Of a stretch of 64,000 bases of DNA, positions 8,486 to 18,196 are shown one piece after another (within the stretch, counting starts at the first letter, position 1; the number at the start of each line of letters is the position of its first letter). The stretch is from DAIDKA01 sp963708865. Its GTDB lineage: Bacteria; Pseudomonadota; Gammaproteobacteria; Steroidobacterales; Steroidobacteraceae. The DNA is taken from contig CAVPUC010000008.1 in the NCBI GenBank assembly GCA_963708865.1, forward strand, positions 372,001 through 436,000, in the 5' to 3' direction. Made by a program: the position numbers and the translations under genes. The notes below the pieces were generated by a model that saw only the letters and a list, made by a program, of their open reading frames with translations, was not told the origin of the DNA and did not search any database.

Positions 8486-9843
8486 GTCTGAATGTGCGTC
8501 GCGTCGGGCTGGTCGCCGCCCGTGACTACCGGGCCGCCATCACCTCCCGAGGCTTCCTGATTGGTTTGCTGTTCATGCCAGCCATGATGTTGCTGGTCTT
8601 CCTGCTCATTCCGCGGGTCATGAACTCGCGCTCCCCCCAGGTCACGGGCCAAGTGGCGGTGATCGATCCGACCCTGAAAGTGACGAGCGAACTGCAGCGC
8701 ACCTTGACGCCGGCGGACATCGCCCTACGCAGAAGCCTCGAGGCCACGCAGACTGCCTCGCCCGCGCCAGGTGCGGCTGCCCGGGCGGCCGCATCACAGG
8801 GGCCACCCATTCCGCAATTCAGCATGATCTCCCTGCCCGTCGATACCGACGTGCAGGAGGAGAAGTCGTGGCTCATCCAGTCCAGTGATGCCATACCGAA
8901 GCACCTCGCCATCGTGGTGGTGCAGCCCGATGCGCTGATCCCGCATGCCGGTTCGGGCACGCTCGGCAGCTTCGATCTGTACACCTCCACGCACATCGAC
9001 GATGCTACGGAGAGCACCTTGCGCAACAGCGTGCGGGCGGCGCTGGTGGCGGCACGCCTGCACGGCAGCGGGCTGGACCCGACCACCATTGCCAAAGTCG
9101 AGCAAGTGATTCAGCCTGATTCGGTGGTGGTCGCGGCCGAAGGCGATCATTCCGGCTCACGTGGCATTGCGCGCTTTCTGCCCTTTGCCTGCGGCATCCT
9201 GGTCTTCATCGGCGTCATCATGGGCGGCCAGGTACTGATGACCTCGACGGTGGAGGAGAAATCCAGCCGTGTCATTGAAGTGCTGCTCGCAGCGGTGTCA
9301 CCACTGGAGCTGATGTTCGGCAAGCTCCTCGGCCAGCTCGGTCTGGGTCTGACGATGACGGCTGTATACATCCTGGCCGCGCTGTACGGCCTGGCGCAGT
9401 TCTCGATGGCAGGACTGCTCGATCCGATGTTGATCGTGTATCTGCTGGCGTTTTACATGGTCACGTTCCTGGTGTTCGGCTCCCTGATGATGATCATCGG
9501 TTCAGCCGTCAATCAGATGGCCGACGCCCAGTCGCTGATGGGGCCGGTCATGATCCTGCTGGTAGGGTCGTACGTGATGACGCCGATCGTCGGCCAGGCG
9601 CCAAATTCGACGTTCAGCGTCGCGATGAGTTTCACGCCGTTCGTGAATACCTTTGCCATGCTTGGGCGCATTGCGTCGAATTCGCCGCCCCCCGCATGGC
9701 AGATCTGGCTGACGCTGCTGATTGGCTGCGCCACCGCGGCAGTCGTGGTGTGGTTCGCGGCCAAGGTGTTCAAGATCGCGCTGCTCATGCACGGCAAGCC
9801 GCCGAGCCTGGGAACGCTGGTCAAGTGGGCGCGGATGGCCTGA
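8482..9843 (+). CDS. ABC-2 type permease (NatB-like)
   Basis: The 453-aa protein has one membrane helix near residues 25-45, a large extracytoplasmic domain (about 50-225), and five to six C-terminal helices (about 230-435) including the conserved VEEKSSRVIEVLLAAVSP loop typical of ABC-2 permeases of the NatB/YhaP family. It pairs with the preceding ATPase. The gene ends one base from the convergent small hypothetical gene. Confidence 0.88.
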   Translation: MSLNVRRVGLVAARDYRAAITSRGFLIGLLFMPAMMLLVFLLIPRVMNSRSPQVTGQVAVIDPTLKVTSELQRTLTPADIALRRSLEATQTASPAPGAAARAAASQGPPIPQFSMISLPVDTDVQEEKSWLIQSSDAIPKHLAIVVVQPDALIPHAGSGTLGSFDLYTSTHIDDATESTLRNSVRAALVAARLHGSGLDPTTIAKVEQVIQPDSVVVAAEGDHSGSRGIARFLPFACGILVFIGVIMGGQVLMTSTVEEKSSRVIEVLLAAVSPLELMFGKLLGQLGLGLTMTAVYILAALYGLAQFSMAGLLDPMLIVYLLAFYMVTFLVFGSLMMIIGSAVNQMADAQSLMGPVMILLVGSYVMTPIVGQAPNSTFSVAMSFTPFVNTFAMLGRIASNSPPPAWQIWLTLLIGCATAAVVVWFAAKVFKIALLMHGKPPSLGTLVKWARMA

Positions 9844-9844
9844 T

Positions 9845-10231
9845 TCAACCCATCGCGCGTTGCCGCACCGGTGAGGCGTCGAGCGCATCGGGCGCGGTCC
9901 TTGGCGGCAGACCGTTGGGCGAGGCCTGCCAGAGCATCGCCGGCGACTCCTCAGGCGTCGAGCTGCTCTGCGGGGGTGGCCCGAGCGCGACAAGCAGCGC
10001 CGAGCGGACGGCGCTGGAGTTGCAGGTCCAGAATACTTGGGTCAGCGCCGCGCGCAGTTCAGCCAGCTGCGTGCGCGTCTGCTGCAGCTGGGTTAGCGCC
10101 GCGATGGTGTCGCGCGACAGATTGACGAGGGTTGCTGCCGGGGGCAGGTTGCCTTCGTCCTTGCCGTGCCAAAGCATCAGTTCCTGCAGCCGCTGCGCAG
10201 ACAGCTGCACCTCCGCATCTCGCAATTCCAT
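9845..10231 (-). CDS. Small hypothetical protein
   Basis: A 128-aa protein that I do not recognise. Residues 1-75 look helical (LSRDTIAALTQLQQTRTQLAELRAAL is cut here to its gist: heptad-like Leu spacing), and the C-terminal 40 residues are Pro/Ser-rich and probably disordered. No signal peptide or membrane segment. GGGACGGG stands directly before the ATG, closer than is ideal. It ends 1 bp from the convergent ABC permease gene and lies 66 bp downstream of hrpB on the same strand. Confidence 0.5.
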   Translation of the reverse strand: MELRDAEVQLSAQRLQELMLWHGKDEGNLPPAATLVNLSRDTIAALTQLQQTRTQLAELRAALTQVFWTCNSSAVRSALLVALGPPPQSSSTPEESPAMLWQASPNGLPPRTAPDALDASPVRQRAMG

Positions 10232-10297
10232 CCCGTCCCGTGATCGTCACTCCTGAGGAGAACCATAATCGCATGCCGCGATGCAATACGGGAACTC

Positions 10298-12856
10298 TCA
10301 GGCCTTGGATTTTCCGCCGCCGGGGGGCTTGGCCCGACGGGTGGGCTCAGCGATGGCGGGGTCCTCCGGCCAGTAGTGGCGGGGGTAGCGGCCGCGCATA
10401 TCCTTGCGAACATCGGCATAGGACCCCTGCCAGAAGGTCGCAAGATCGCGCGTGATCTGCACCGGCCGCTGTGCCGGAGACAGCAACTTGAAGGTCACCG
10501 GCACCCGACCGGCGGCGAGCCGGGGAGATTCCAGCATACCGAATACCTCCTGTAACCGGACCGCAACGACGGGCGCCAGCTCATCACGGTAGTCGATGCG
10601 GATGCGCGAACCGGTGGGCGCCTCGAAATGCGTGGGCGCGAGCTCCGCAAGCTGCAACTGCTGCGCGCGCGACAGCAGGCCCATGAGAATCTGGGACATG
10701 GACAGCCGCGACAGGTGCGCGGCGCGCGTGACGCCGCCGAGCCAGGGTGTGAGCCAGGCCTGTAAACCTGCACTTAAGCTTATGTCATCGACCGCGGGCC
10801 ACTGCGCCATCAGCGCAGCCGGCGCGTGGGCACGCACGAACTCCATGCGCGCCTGCAGATCCCGGCTGTCCGGGTTCCACGGCAGGGCGGCGAGCCCGAG
10901 TTTCGCGACACCATCGAGCATGGCGGCGCCGGCCGTCTCGGGCGCCACATCGCGCAGCGGTCGCTCGTCAATCTCCAACTCGAACAGCCGCGTGACGCGG
11001 CGCGCGACCACCCCCTGCTCCCGATCATCCCACCGCACCTCGTCCATGATCCGCAGGTGAGATGAAAAATATTCTTCCAGATCCTGGCGGGACAGCGGCG
11101 CCGCGAGGGTGATGCGCGCATCGCGATCCCGGTCATCCGCATCGATGGCGACGATGAACTCGCGCTGCGACAGGGTCTGCGGCTGGGCGAACTGAGCGCC
11201 ACGACCGTTGGCCATCACGAACCGGTTGTCATCCCCGGGACGCTTGCGCGCGATACGATCGGGATAGGCGAAGGCCAACAGCACGCCGGCCATCCCCGGT
11301 AGGGGTTCGGCGGTTGCGGCAGCGGGCGACTGCCGCAGCAGATCGCGCGCCAGACGCCGGGCCCGCTGCAACGCGCCGCGATCCATGCCGGCGGGTTCGG
11401 ATTCACCGTGCAGCAGCGCCAGCCGCGAGCGCAGGTCCGCATCAGCGCCGCCACCGGCCGCGCGCAGCAGGTCACGCTCGGACAGCAGTGCGGCCAGATC
11501 CGCCGCCAGCGGCACGCAGTGCAGCTGGCGCGCAGCCACCAGCATGTGCGCCAGACGCGGGTGCAATGGCAGTCGCGCCATCTCCCGGCCATGGTCCGTC
11601 ACGCGGCCACGGTCATCCACTGCGTCCAGGCGCCGCAGCAGATCACGCGCTCCGGCGAGCGTGGCGGCGGGAGGCGGGTCCAGCCATGTCAGCGTCCCCG
11701 CATCGAGGGTTCCCCAGGCCGCCAGCTCCAGTGCAAGCCCGGTCAGATCGGTCTGCAGGATCTCAGGGGCGGAGAATGGCGCAAGCGAGCGCTGCGCCCC
11801 CTCACTCCACGCCCGGTAACAGACGCCCTGCTCAAGACGACCCGCCCGACCCTGGCGCTGGTCGGCCGAGGCGCGTGAAATGCGGGCGGTATCAAGCCGC
11901 CCCATGCCGGTGACCGGATCAAACACGGCCCGGCGTTCCAGGCCCGAGTCGACCACGATGCGAATGCCTTCGATGGTGAGACTGGTCTCGGCGATGTTGG
12001 TCGCCAGCACCACTTTGCGTGCGCCCGCGGCGGCCGGCGCCAGCGCCGCGTCCTGCTCCTCAGGCCGCAGCTCCCCGTACAGCGGCAGCACGCGCGTGCC
12101 GGGCGGCAGCGCGCCATTTTCCAGCTGCGACTGCACGCGGCGGATCTCGCGAGCGCCCGGCAGGAACACCAGCACATCGCCGGGCTCCTCGCCAAGCGCC
12201 CGCCGCACGATGCGCGTCGTCAGCGCTTCAACCGTGTCGTTACCCGACGCCGCCGCGGACAGCAGCGGCGCGGAGGTGGCGGCATAGCGGGTTTCCACCG
12301 GCCAGGTGCGGCCGGCCGATTGCACGACCGGCGCATCGCCGAGCTTCGCCGCGATGCCCTGTGCATCAAGCGTGGCCGACATCACCAGCAGCTTCAGATC
12401 CGGCGCCAGATTCGCCTGGGCGTCCAGCGCCAGCGCAAGCCCCAGGTCAGCCTGCAGACTGCGCTCGTGAAACTCATCGAATATGACGAGGCCGACCCCC
12501 TCGAGCGCCGCGTCCTGCTGCAGCATGCGCGTGAGCACGCCCTCGATGACGACTTCGATGCGCGTGTCCCGCGACACCCGCGTATCCATGCGCATGCGAT
12601 GCCCGACCCTGCGGCCGACCTCCTCGCCGAGCGTGCGCGCCATGCGCGCGGCGACCGCCCGGGCCGCGAGCCGCCGCGGCTCGAGCATGATGATGCGGCG
12701 ACCGGCCAGCCAATCGCAGTCGAGCAGCACCAGCGGCACGACGGTGCTCTTGCCGGCGCCGGGTGGCGCCTGCAATACGACGCGAGGTGCCGTGGCCAGT
12801 ACATCCAGGAGTTGCGCAATGACGGCCTCAATGGGCAGTCCGGACGAGCGCCTCAC
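10298..12856 (-). CDS. hrpB: ATP-dependent helicase HrpB
   Basis: The 852-aa protein fits HrpB in length and motifs: Walker A QAPPGAGKST (residues about 29-38), DEFHERS in place of DEAH, motif III VMSATLD, motif VI QRQGRAGR, and the long HrpB-specific C-terminal region. HrpB is a DEAH-type RNA helicase of proteobacteria; its cellular role is poorly defined. The stop codon lies beyond a Lys/Pro tail. Its start overlaps the DUF423 gene by 4 bp, so the pair is cotranscribed. Confidence 0.93.
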   Translation of the reverse strand: MRRSSGLPIEAVIAQLLDVLATAPRVVLQAPPGAGKSTVVPLVLLDCDWLAGRRIIMLEPRRLAARAVAARMARTLGEEVGRRVGHRMRMDTRVSRDTRIEVVIEGVLTRMLQQDAALEGVGLVIFDEFHERSLQADLGLALALDAQANLAPDLKLLVMSATLDAQGIAAKLGDAPVVQSAGRTWPVETRYAATSAPLLSAAASGNDTVEALTTRIVRRALGEEPGDVLVFLPGAREIRRVQSQLENGALPPGTRVLPLYGELRPEEQDAALAPAAAGARKVVLATNIAETSLTIEGIRIVVDSGLERRAVFDPVTGMGRLDTARISRASADQRQGRAGRLEQGVCYRAWSEGAQRSLAPFSAPEILQTDLTGLALELAAWGTLDAGTLTWLDPPPAATLAGARDLLRRLDAVDDRGRVTDHGREMARLPLHPRLAHMLVAARQLHCVPLAADLAALLSERDLLRAAGGGADADLRSRLALLHGESEPAGMDRGALQRARRLARDLLRQSPAAATAEPLPGMAGVLLAFAYPDRIARKRPGDDNRFVMANGRGAQFAQPQTLSQREFIVAIDADDRDRDARITLAAPLSRQDLEEYFSSHLRIMDEVRWDDREQGVVARRVTRLFELEIDERPLRDVAPETAGAAMLDGVAKLGLAALPWNPDSRDLQARMEFVRAHAPAALMAQWPAVDDISLSAGLQAWLTPWLGGVTRAAHLSRLSMSQILMGLLSRAQQLQLAELAPTHFEAPTGSRIRIDYRDELAPVVAVRLQEVFGMLESPRLAAGRVPVTFKLLSPAQRPVQITRDLATFWQGSYADVRKDMRGRYPRHYWPEDPAIAEPTRRAKPPGGGKSKA

Positions 12857-13269
12857 ACCGCGCGCCGCGAACGCCAGGAGGCGATGGCGAACATCACCCA
12901 GCCGCCGATCAGCAGAATGCCACCCAGCGGCGTCGTCAGTCCGACAACGAGTGGTGCGCCCAAAGTGATGTGGAACGCCAGCAGGTAGAGACTTCCGCAG
13001 AAGGTCACGATGCCGGCGACCAGCAGCAACGCCGCCGCGTGCAATCCAGAGGAATAGCCGCCGCGGGCGACGGTGCCCAGTACCAGCAGTCCCAGGGCCT
13101 GGAAAAACTGGAAGCGCACCGCTGTGTCGTAGATCTGCAGTTCGCCCGGTGTGAGCCGCCCCGGCAGCGCGTGCGCCCCCAGCGCACCGCAGATCGTGGC
13201 CAGCGCCATGAACACGCCGCCCGTGGCGAGGATCCAGTGCGAGGCGCGGGTGGCGCTGCGGTCCGTCAC
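12853..13269 (-). CDS. DUF423 inner-membrane protein (YgdD-like)
   Basis: A 138-aa protein with four predicted membrane helices. The motifs ATICGALGAHAL near the start and VRFQFFQALGLL in the middle are typical of DUF423/YgdD proteins, whose function is unknown. It lies between ygiQ (7 bp upstream) and hrpB (4-bp overlap) on the same strand, giving a ygiQ-DUF423-hrpB transcription unit. Confidence 0.88.
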   Translation of the reverse strand: MTDRSATRASHWILATGGVFMALATICGALGAHALPGRLTPGELQIYDTAVRFQFFQALGLLVLGTVARGGYSSGLHAAALLLVAGIVTFCGSLYLLAFHITLGAPLVVGLTTPLGGILLIGGWVMFAIASWRSRRAV

Positions 13270-13276
13270 GATGCCG

Positions 13277-15460
13277 TCATTGTCCCGGGCGACCGGGCGG
13301 CTTGCTGCGCACCCGCGGCGTATGCGGCAGACCCGTATGCTGGGTGCGAAACGGCTTGGTCGCCTGGCGCACGCCAGAGGTTCGCCGGCCCTCCTGGGCG
13401 GCGCCGGTATTGGCGGGCTGCCAGGCCGGAATGAGCTGCTGCTTGCCGTTGCCGATCAGGTCGGCGCGGCCCATGCGTCGCAGTGCCTCGCGCAGCATCG
13501 GCCAGTTGTTGGCGTCGTGATAGCGCAGGAACGCCTTGTGCAGACGACGCACCTTCAGGCCCTTCGGAATCACGACCTCTTCGCTGTCATGGCTGACGCG
13601 ATGCAGGGGATTCTTGCCGCTGTGATACATGGCGGTCGCGGTGGCCATCGGCGAAGGCAGGAACGCCTGGACCTGGTCAGCGCGAAAGCCATTGGTTTTC
13701 AGCCACAGCGCCAGATCCAGCATGTCCTGATCCGTGGTCCCGGGGTGCGCGGCAATGAAGTACGGAATCAGGTACTGCTCCTTGCCCGCCTCCTTCGAAT
13801 AGCGATCGAACAGTTCCTTGAAGCGGTGATAGGTGCCGACTCCCGGCTTCATCATCTTTGACAGCGGTCCATCGCCGATGGCTTCGGGCGCAATTTTCAG
13901 ATAGCCCCCGACATGGTGTTGCGCCAGCTCCTTCACATACTCGGGGGATTCGCTCGCCAGGTCATAGCGCACCCCCGAGGCAATCAGCACCTTCTTGATG
14001 CCCGGTAACTCGCGCGCCCGCCGATAGAGCTTGATCAGCGGCGAATGATCGGTGTTGAGATTCGGACAGATGCCCGGAAACACGCAGGAGGGTCGTCGAC
14101 AGGCGCTTTCGATCTCGCGTGTCTTGCACGCCAGCCGATACATGTTCGCGGTCGGACCGCCCAGATCGGAAATCACACCCGTGAAGCCCGGCACCGTGTC
14201 GCGCACGGCCTCGACCTCGCGGATGATGGAGTCTTCGGAACGACTCTGGATGATGCGGCCTTCATGCTCGGTGATGGAGCAGAACGTGCACCCGCCGAAA
14301 CAACCGCGCTGGATGGCGATCGAGAAGCGGATCATCTTGTAGGCCGGAATGTTCGCATCACCGTACACGGGGTGCGGCTGACGGCGATATTCCCGCTCAT
14401 ACACCCAGTCCATCTCTTTGGTCGTGAGCGGAATCGGCGGTGGATTCAACCAGACATCGACATCGCCGTGACGCTGGATCAAGGCGCGCGCATTGCCGGG
14501 ATTGGCCTCCAGATGCAGGATGCGCGAGGCATGCGCATACAGTACCGGGTCATCCACCACCTGTTCAAAGGATGGCAGACGAATGACGCTGTTGCCGCGA
14601 TCGGTGCTTTTCACACGCCGCACGAAGCGCACCACCTGCTCGCGCGGGGCGTTCGCGGCGGTTGCGGTATCGGCGAGCGCCGCAGCCGGTCGCGCCGAGG
14701 CCGGCTCCATCGCATAGGGATCGATCGGCGGATTCAACGGACCTGGCGCATCCAGGTGCGCGGAATTCACTTCCACCCACCCTTCCGGCAGCGCTTTGCG
14801 CGTGAACGCCGTGCCGCGGATATCGGTGATCCGGCTGATGTCCTCGCCAGCGGCGAGGCGATGGGCGATCTCGCAGATCTGCCGCTCGCCGTTGCCGTAC
14901 ACCAGCATGTCGGCCTTCGCATCGAGCAGCACCGATCGGCGGATCTTCTCGGACCAATAGTCAAAATGCGCGATGCGCCGCAGTGAGGCCTCGATGCCGC
15001 CAATCACCAGCGGTACGTCCTTGAACGCCTCGCGCACACGCTGCGCATACACGATGACGGAACGGTCAGGGCGTTTGCCGCCGATGCCGTCGGGCGTGTA
15101 GGCATCGTCGCTGCGCACGCGCCGGTCGGAGGTGTAGCGGTTCACCATCGAGTCCATGTTCCCGGCGGTCACGCCGAAGAACAGGTTGGGCCGTCCGAGT
15201 GCGGCAAAGGCCTCGGCGCTGCGCCAGTCCGGCTGCGCAATGATGCCGACACGGAAGCCCTGGGCCTCGAGCACGCGCCCGACGATGGCCATCCCGAAAC
15301 TGGGATGATCCACATAGGCATCCCCCGTGACCACGATTATGTCGCACGAGTCCCAGCCCAGCAGCTCCATTTCCGCACGCGACATGGGCAGAAACGGCGC
15401 GGTGCCGAATCGTGAGGCCCAATGGCGGCGGTAGCTGGCGATGTCGCGTGCGGTCTGCAA
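13277..15460 (-). CDS. ygiQ: YgiQ family radical SAM protein
   Basis: The 727-aa protein has the YgiQ N-terminal domain (APFLPMSRAEMELLGWDS, GDAYVDHPSFG), then a radical SAM core whose CX3CX2C cluster motif is seen in RGCFGGCTFCSI. YgiQ proteins are widespread but their reaction is not established. The start appears to be TTG at 15460; the residues after it align well with the family, and no in-frame ATG gives a better fit. First gene of the ygiQ-DUF423-hrpB run. Confidence 0.92.
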   Translation of the reverse strand: MQTARDIASYRRHWASRFGTAPFLPMSRAEMELLGWDSCDIIVVTGDAYVDHPSFGMAIVGRVLEAQGFRVGIIAQPDWRSAEAFAALGRPNLFFGVTAGNMDSMVNRYTSDRRVRSDDAYTPDGIGGKRPDRSVIVYAQRVREAFKDVPLVIGGIEASLRRIAHFDYWSEKIRRSVLLDAKADMLVYGNGERQICEIAHRLAAGEDISRITDIRGTAFTRKALPEGWVEVNSAHLDAPGPLNPPIDPYAMEPASARPAAALADTATAANAPREQVVRFVRRVKSTDRGNSVIRLPSFEQVVDDPVLYAHASRILHLEANPGNARALIQRHGDVDVWLNPPPIPLTTKEMDWVYEREYRRQPHPVYGDANIPAYKMIRFSIAIQRGCFGGCTFCSITEHEGRIIQSRSEDSIIREVEAVRDTVPGFTGVISDLGGPTANMYRLACKTREIESACRRPSCVFPGICPNLNTDHSPLIKLYRRARELPGIKKVLIASGVRYDLASESPEYVKELAQHHVGGYLKIAPEAIGDGPLSKMMKPGVGTYHRFKELFDRYSKEAGKEQYLIPYFIAAHPGTTDQDMLDLALWLKTNGFRADQVQAFLPSPMATATAMYHSGKNPLHRVSHDSEEVVIPKGLKVRRLHKAFLRYHDANNWPMLREALRRMGRADLIGNGKQQLIPAWQPANTGAAQEGRRTSGVRQATKPFRTQHTGLPHTPRVRSKPPGRPGQ

Positions 15461-15558
15461 AGGTCGAGTTCCGGTCGGGGTAGGCCATGAGGCCGGGCGC
15501 CAATGATACGCATTGCGCCCCGCCGCTGCCCAAATGGCGCTATTGGGCGGTTTTTGGC

Positions 15559-16728
15559 CTATTTCAATGCCGCGTCGAGCTCAGCGATCAGATCGCCCGC
15601 GCTCTCAATGCCCACGGAGATGCGCACCAGGCCATCGCTGATCCCCAGGTCCGCCCGCATCTGCGCCGGCAGTCCCGAGTGGGTCATGAGACCGGGGTGT
15701 TCGATGAGGCTCTCCACGCCACCGAGACTCTCGCCCAATGAAAACAGCTCACAGCGCTCCAGGAAACGACGCGCCGTGGCCAGATCCCCCTTAAGTTCCG
15801 CGGCGATGATGCCGCCGAAGCCGCCCAGCATCTGCTGCCGCGCCAGCTCATGCTGCGGATGGCTCGCGAGGCCCGGATAGCGTACCGACCTGACCGCGGG
15901 GTGTGTTTCCAGGTGCTGGGCGATGCGCTGCGCGTTCAAGCAATGACGCTCCATGCGCACCGCCAGCGTCTTGATGCCGCGCAAGAGCATGAAACTGTCG
16001 AACGCGCCGGACATGCTGCCCAGTCCGTTCTGCAGGAACTTCAGCTGCTCGGCGAGTGCCGTATCACGCACGATGACCGCGCCGGCCAGCACATCCGAAT
16101 GTCCGTTCAGGTACTTGGTGGCCGAATGCATGACGATGTCCACGCCCAGATCCAGCGGCCGCTGCAGGTAGGGCGTCGCGAAAGTGTTGTCGCAGACGCT
16201 CAGGATGCCGCGCTTGCGCGCGAGTTGCGCCACGGCGGCCAGATCGATCAGGTTCAGCATGGGATTGGTGGGGGACTCCATCCACACCATGCGGGTGTTC
16301 GGCCGAACCGCCGCGGCGAAGGCCTGCGGGTCCGTCAGATCCACGAAACTCACTTCGAGGCCGGCGCTGCGCTTGCGGATTTTTTCGAACAGCCGGTAGC
16401 TGCCGCCATACAGATCGTGCGAGGCGACGATGTGGGAGTTGGCATCCAGCAGTTCCACGATGGTCGAGGAGGCAGCCATGCCGGAGGCAAAGGCGAAGGC
16501 CGCCGTACCATTTTCCAGATTGGCGAGCGCCGCCTGCAACGCATCGCGGGTCGGATTGCGGGTACGCCCGTAGTCGTACCCCTTGTGAACTCCCGGGCTT
16601 TCCTGCACGTAGGTGGAGGTGAGGTAGACGGGCGTCATGACCGCGCCGGTCAGCGGGTCGGGCCGCTGACCGCCATGAATGACGCGGGTGCCAAAATCGA
16701 GCTTGCGCCCGGTGTCAGAATTGCTCAC
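15559..16728 (-). CDS. Cystathionine gamma-lyase/synthase family PLP enzyme
   Basis: A 389-aa Cys/Met-metabolism PLP enzyme: substrate-binding YDYGRTRNPT, the SGMAA phosphate-binding turn, and the Schiff-base Lys in HSATKYLNGHSD. Placed directly after cystathionine beta-synthase (the CBS stop codon TAA is followed at once by this GTG start), it most likely acts as cystathionine gamma-lyase in reverse transsulfuration, making cysteine from cystathionine. Gamma-synthase activity cannot be excluded from sequence alone. Confidence 0.88.
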   Translation of the reverse strand: MSNSDTGRKLDFGTRVIHGGQRPDPLTGAVMTPVYLTSTYVQESPGVHKGYDYGRTRNPTRDALQAALANLENGTAAFAFASGMAASSTIVELLDANSHIVASHDLYGGSYRLFEKIRKRSAGLEVSFVDLTDPQAFAAAVRPNTRMVWMESPTNPMLNLIDLAAVAQLARKRGILSVCDNTFATPYLQRPLDLGVDIVMHSATKYLNGHSDVLAGAVIVRDTALAEQLKFLQNGLGSMSGAFDSFMLLRGIKTLAVRMERHCLNAQRIAQHLETHPAVRSVRYPGLASHPQHELARQQMLGGFGGIIAAELKGDLATARRFLERCELFSLGESLGGVESLIEHPGLMTHSGLPAQMRADLGISDGLVRISVGIESAGDLIAELDAALK

Positions 16729-18105
16729 TTACTTACTCCGGCGTCGCAGCCAGTTCACCAGATCAATGCGGGTGATGAGCCCGAGAAACTCGCCCTTGTC
16801 CACCACGATGGCCACCATGCCGCGTTTGAATGTCTCGATCAGCTGCCGCAGCGGCGCATCAGGCGCGACGGTCACCAGGTGGCTTTCCATGATGTCGGTC
16901 ACCGGCCGGTTGAAGCCCTGCGGATCTTCGAACACCGTCAGGAGCACGTCCTCCTCATCGATGATGCCGACGATCTGCCCCTCGCGCATGACCGGTAACT
17001 GCGACATATCGTACAGCTTCATGCGCCCATAGGCCGCAAGCGCGGTTTCCGAGGCGTTTACGGTGATTGCCGCCTTTTCCCAATGGCGCCGCGCGATCAG
17101 GTCGCGCAGGTCTCCGAAGCGCTCGCGCTGCAGGAATCCCTGATCGAGCATCCAATAGTCGTTATAGACCTTGGACAGGTACTTGTTGCCGCTGTCGCAG
17201 ACCAAGCTGACCACGCGCTTGGGGGTGGACTGCTCGCGGCAGTAGCGCAATGCCGCCGCCAGGAGCGTGCCGCTTGAGGTACCCGCCAGGATGCCTTCCT
17301 CGCGAAGCAGCGCCCGGCAGGCCGCGAACGCCTCGGCGTCCGGGATGGTGTACGCGTGGCGCACGCGGGACAGATCGCACACCTCGGGGATGAAGTCCTC
17401 GCCGATGCCCTCCACCAGCCAGGAACGCGGCGCCGCTTGGGTCACGCCGGTTTTCACGTACTCGGCGAGCATGGAGCCCAAAGGGTCGGCGAGCACCATG
17501 TCCACCCCGGGCGCCGTGCGCCCGAAGAACCGTGACATCCCGGTCAGCGTCCCGCCGGTGCCCACGCCACAGACGATCGCATCCACCTGATGCTGCATCT
17601 GTTCCCAGATCTCCGGCGCCGTGGTCTCCTCATGCGCCTGCGGATTGGCCGGGTTGGTGAACTGGTTGATGTAGAACGCGCCCGGGGTTTCCCGGGCGAT
17701 CCGCGCCGCCTTGTCCTGGTAGTAGTCGGGGTGGCCTTTGACCACATCCGAGCGGGTCATCACCACCTCGGCGCCCATGGCCTTGAGATGAAAGATTTTC
17801 TCCTGGCTCATCTTGTCGGGGATGACCAGCAGCAGGCGGTAGCCCTTGCGGGCCGCAACCAGCGCGAGCCCCAGACCGGTGTTGCCGGCGGTGGCCTCGA
17901 TCAGCGTGGCACCGGGCTTGATCTGACCGTCGCGCTCCGCCGCCTCGATCATGTAGAGCCCGACACGGTCCTTGATCGAGCCGCTGGGATTTTGGTTTTC
18001 CAGCTTCAGAAACAGCTGGCAAGGGCCGGTGTCGAAGCCGGAAGTTGCCACCAACGGCGTATTGCCGATCAGTGACAGGACATCAGGCTGGGCCTGTAAA
18101 GCCAT
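16729..18105 (-). CDS. Cystathionine beta-synthase
   Basis: The catalytic domain (about residues 1-320) has the PLP Lys in NPSGSIKDR, the phosphate loop GVGTGGTLTG, and NPANPQAHEETT. Two C-terminal CBS domains (about 335-455) follow, as in CBS rather than plain cysteine synthase. It condenses serine with homocysteine. I prefer the ATG at 18105, preceded by GGGGACGG; an upstream in-frame ATG at 18120 adds five residues but has no ribosome-binding site. Operon with the cystathionine lyase downstream and divergent from uvrA. Confidence 0.87.
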   Translation of the reverse strand: MALQAQPDVLSLIGNTPLVATSGFDTGPCQLFLKLENQNPSGSIKDRVGLYMIEAAERDGQIKPGATLIEATAGNTGLGLALVAARKGYRLLLVIPDKMSQEKIFHLKAMGAEVVMTRSDVVKGHPDYYQDKAARIARETPGAFYINQFTNPANPQAHEETTAPEIWEQMQHQVDAIVCGVGTGGTLTGMSRFFGRTAPGVDMVLADPLGSMLAEYVKTGVTQAAPRSWLVEGIGEDFIPEVCDLSRVRHAYTIPDAEAFAACRALLREEGILAGTSSGTLLAAALRYCREQSTPKRVVSLVCDSGNKYLSKVYNDYWMLDQGFLQRERFGDLRDLIARRHWEKAAITVNASETALAAYGRMKLYDMSQLPVMREGQIVGIIDEEDVLLTVFEDPQGFNRPVTDIMESHLVTVAPDAPLRQLIETFKRGMVAIVVDKGEFLGLITRIDLVNWLRRRSK

Positions 18106-18142
18106 AATGACCGTCCCCATACAGCACCATCATGAGCAGCAT

Positions 18143-18159
18143 ACTGTATGCACGGCAGG
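18143..18159 (+). promoter_or_regulatory. Possible LexA (SOS) box in the uvrA promoter
   Basis: TACTGTATGCACGGCAG resembles the E. coli SOS box of uvrA (CTGT-N8-CAG type) but the spacing is one base short. It lies about 40 bp before the uvrA ATG. A -10-like TAATAT (18184-18189) follows, which would start transcription at or next to the ATG at 18197. That fits the absence of a ribosome-binding site. Confidence 0.3.
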
Positions 18160-18196
18160 CCTGCGCGCGCGCCGTGGCTTCATTAATATAGTCAAA

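Noticed and set aside
16729..18105. Cysteine synthase as the identity of the CBS gene
   Set aside because: The two C-terminal CBS domains and the adjacent cystathionine lyase gene favour cystathionine beta-synthase.
18105..18196. SAM or other riboswitch in the leader of the transsulfuration operon
   Set aside because: The gap to uvrA is short and shows none of the conserved SAM-riboswitch elements.
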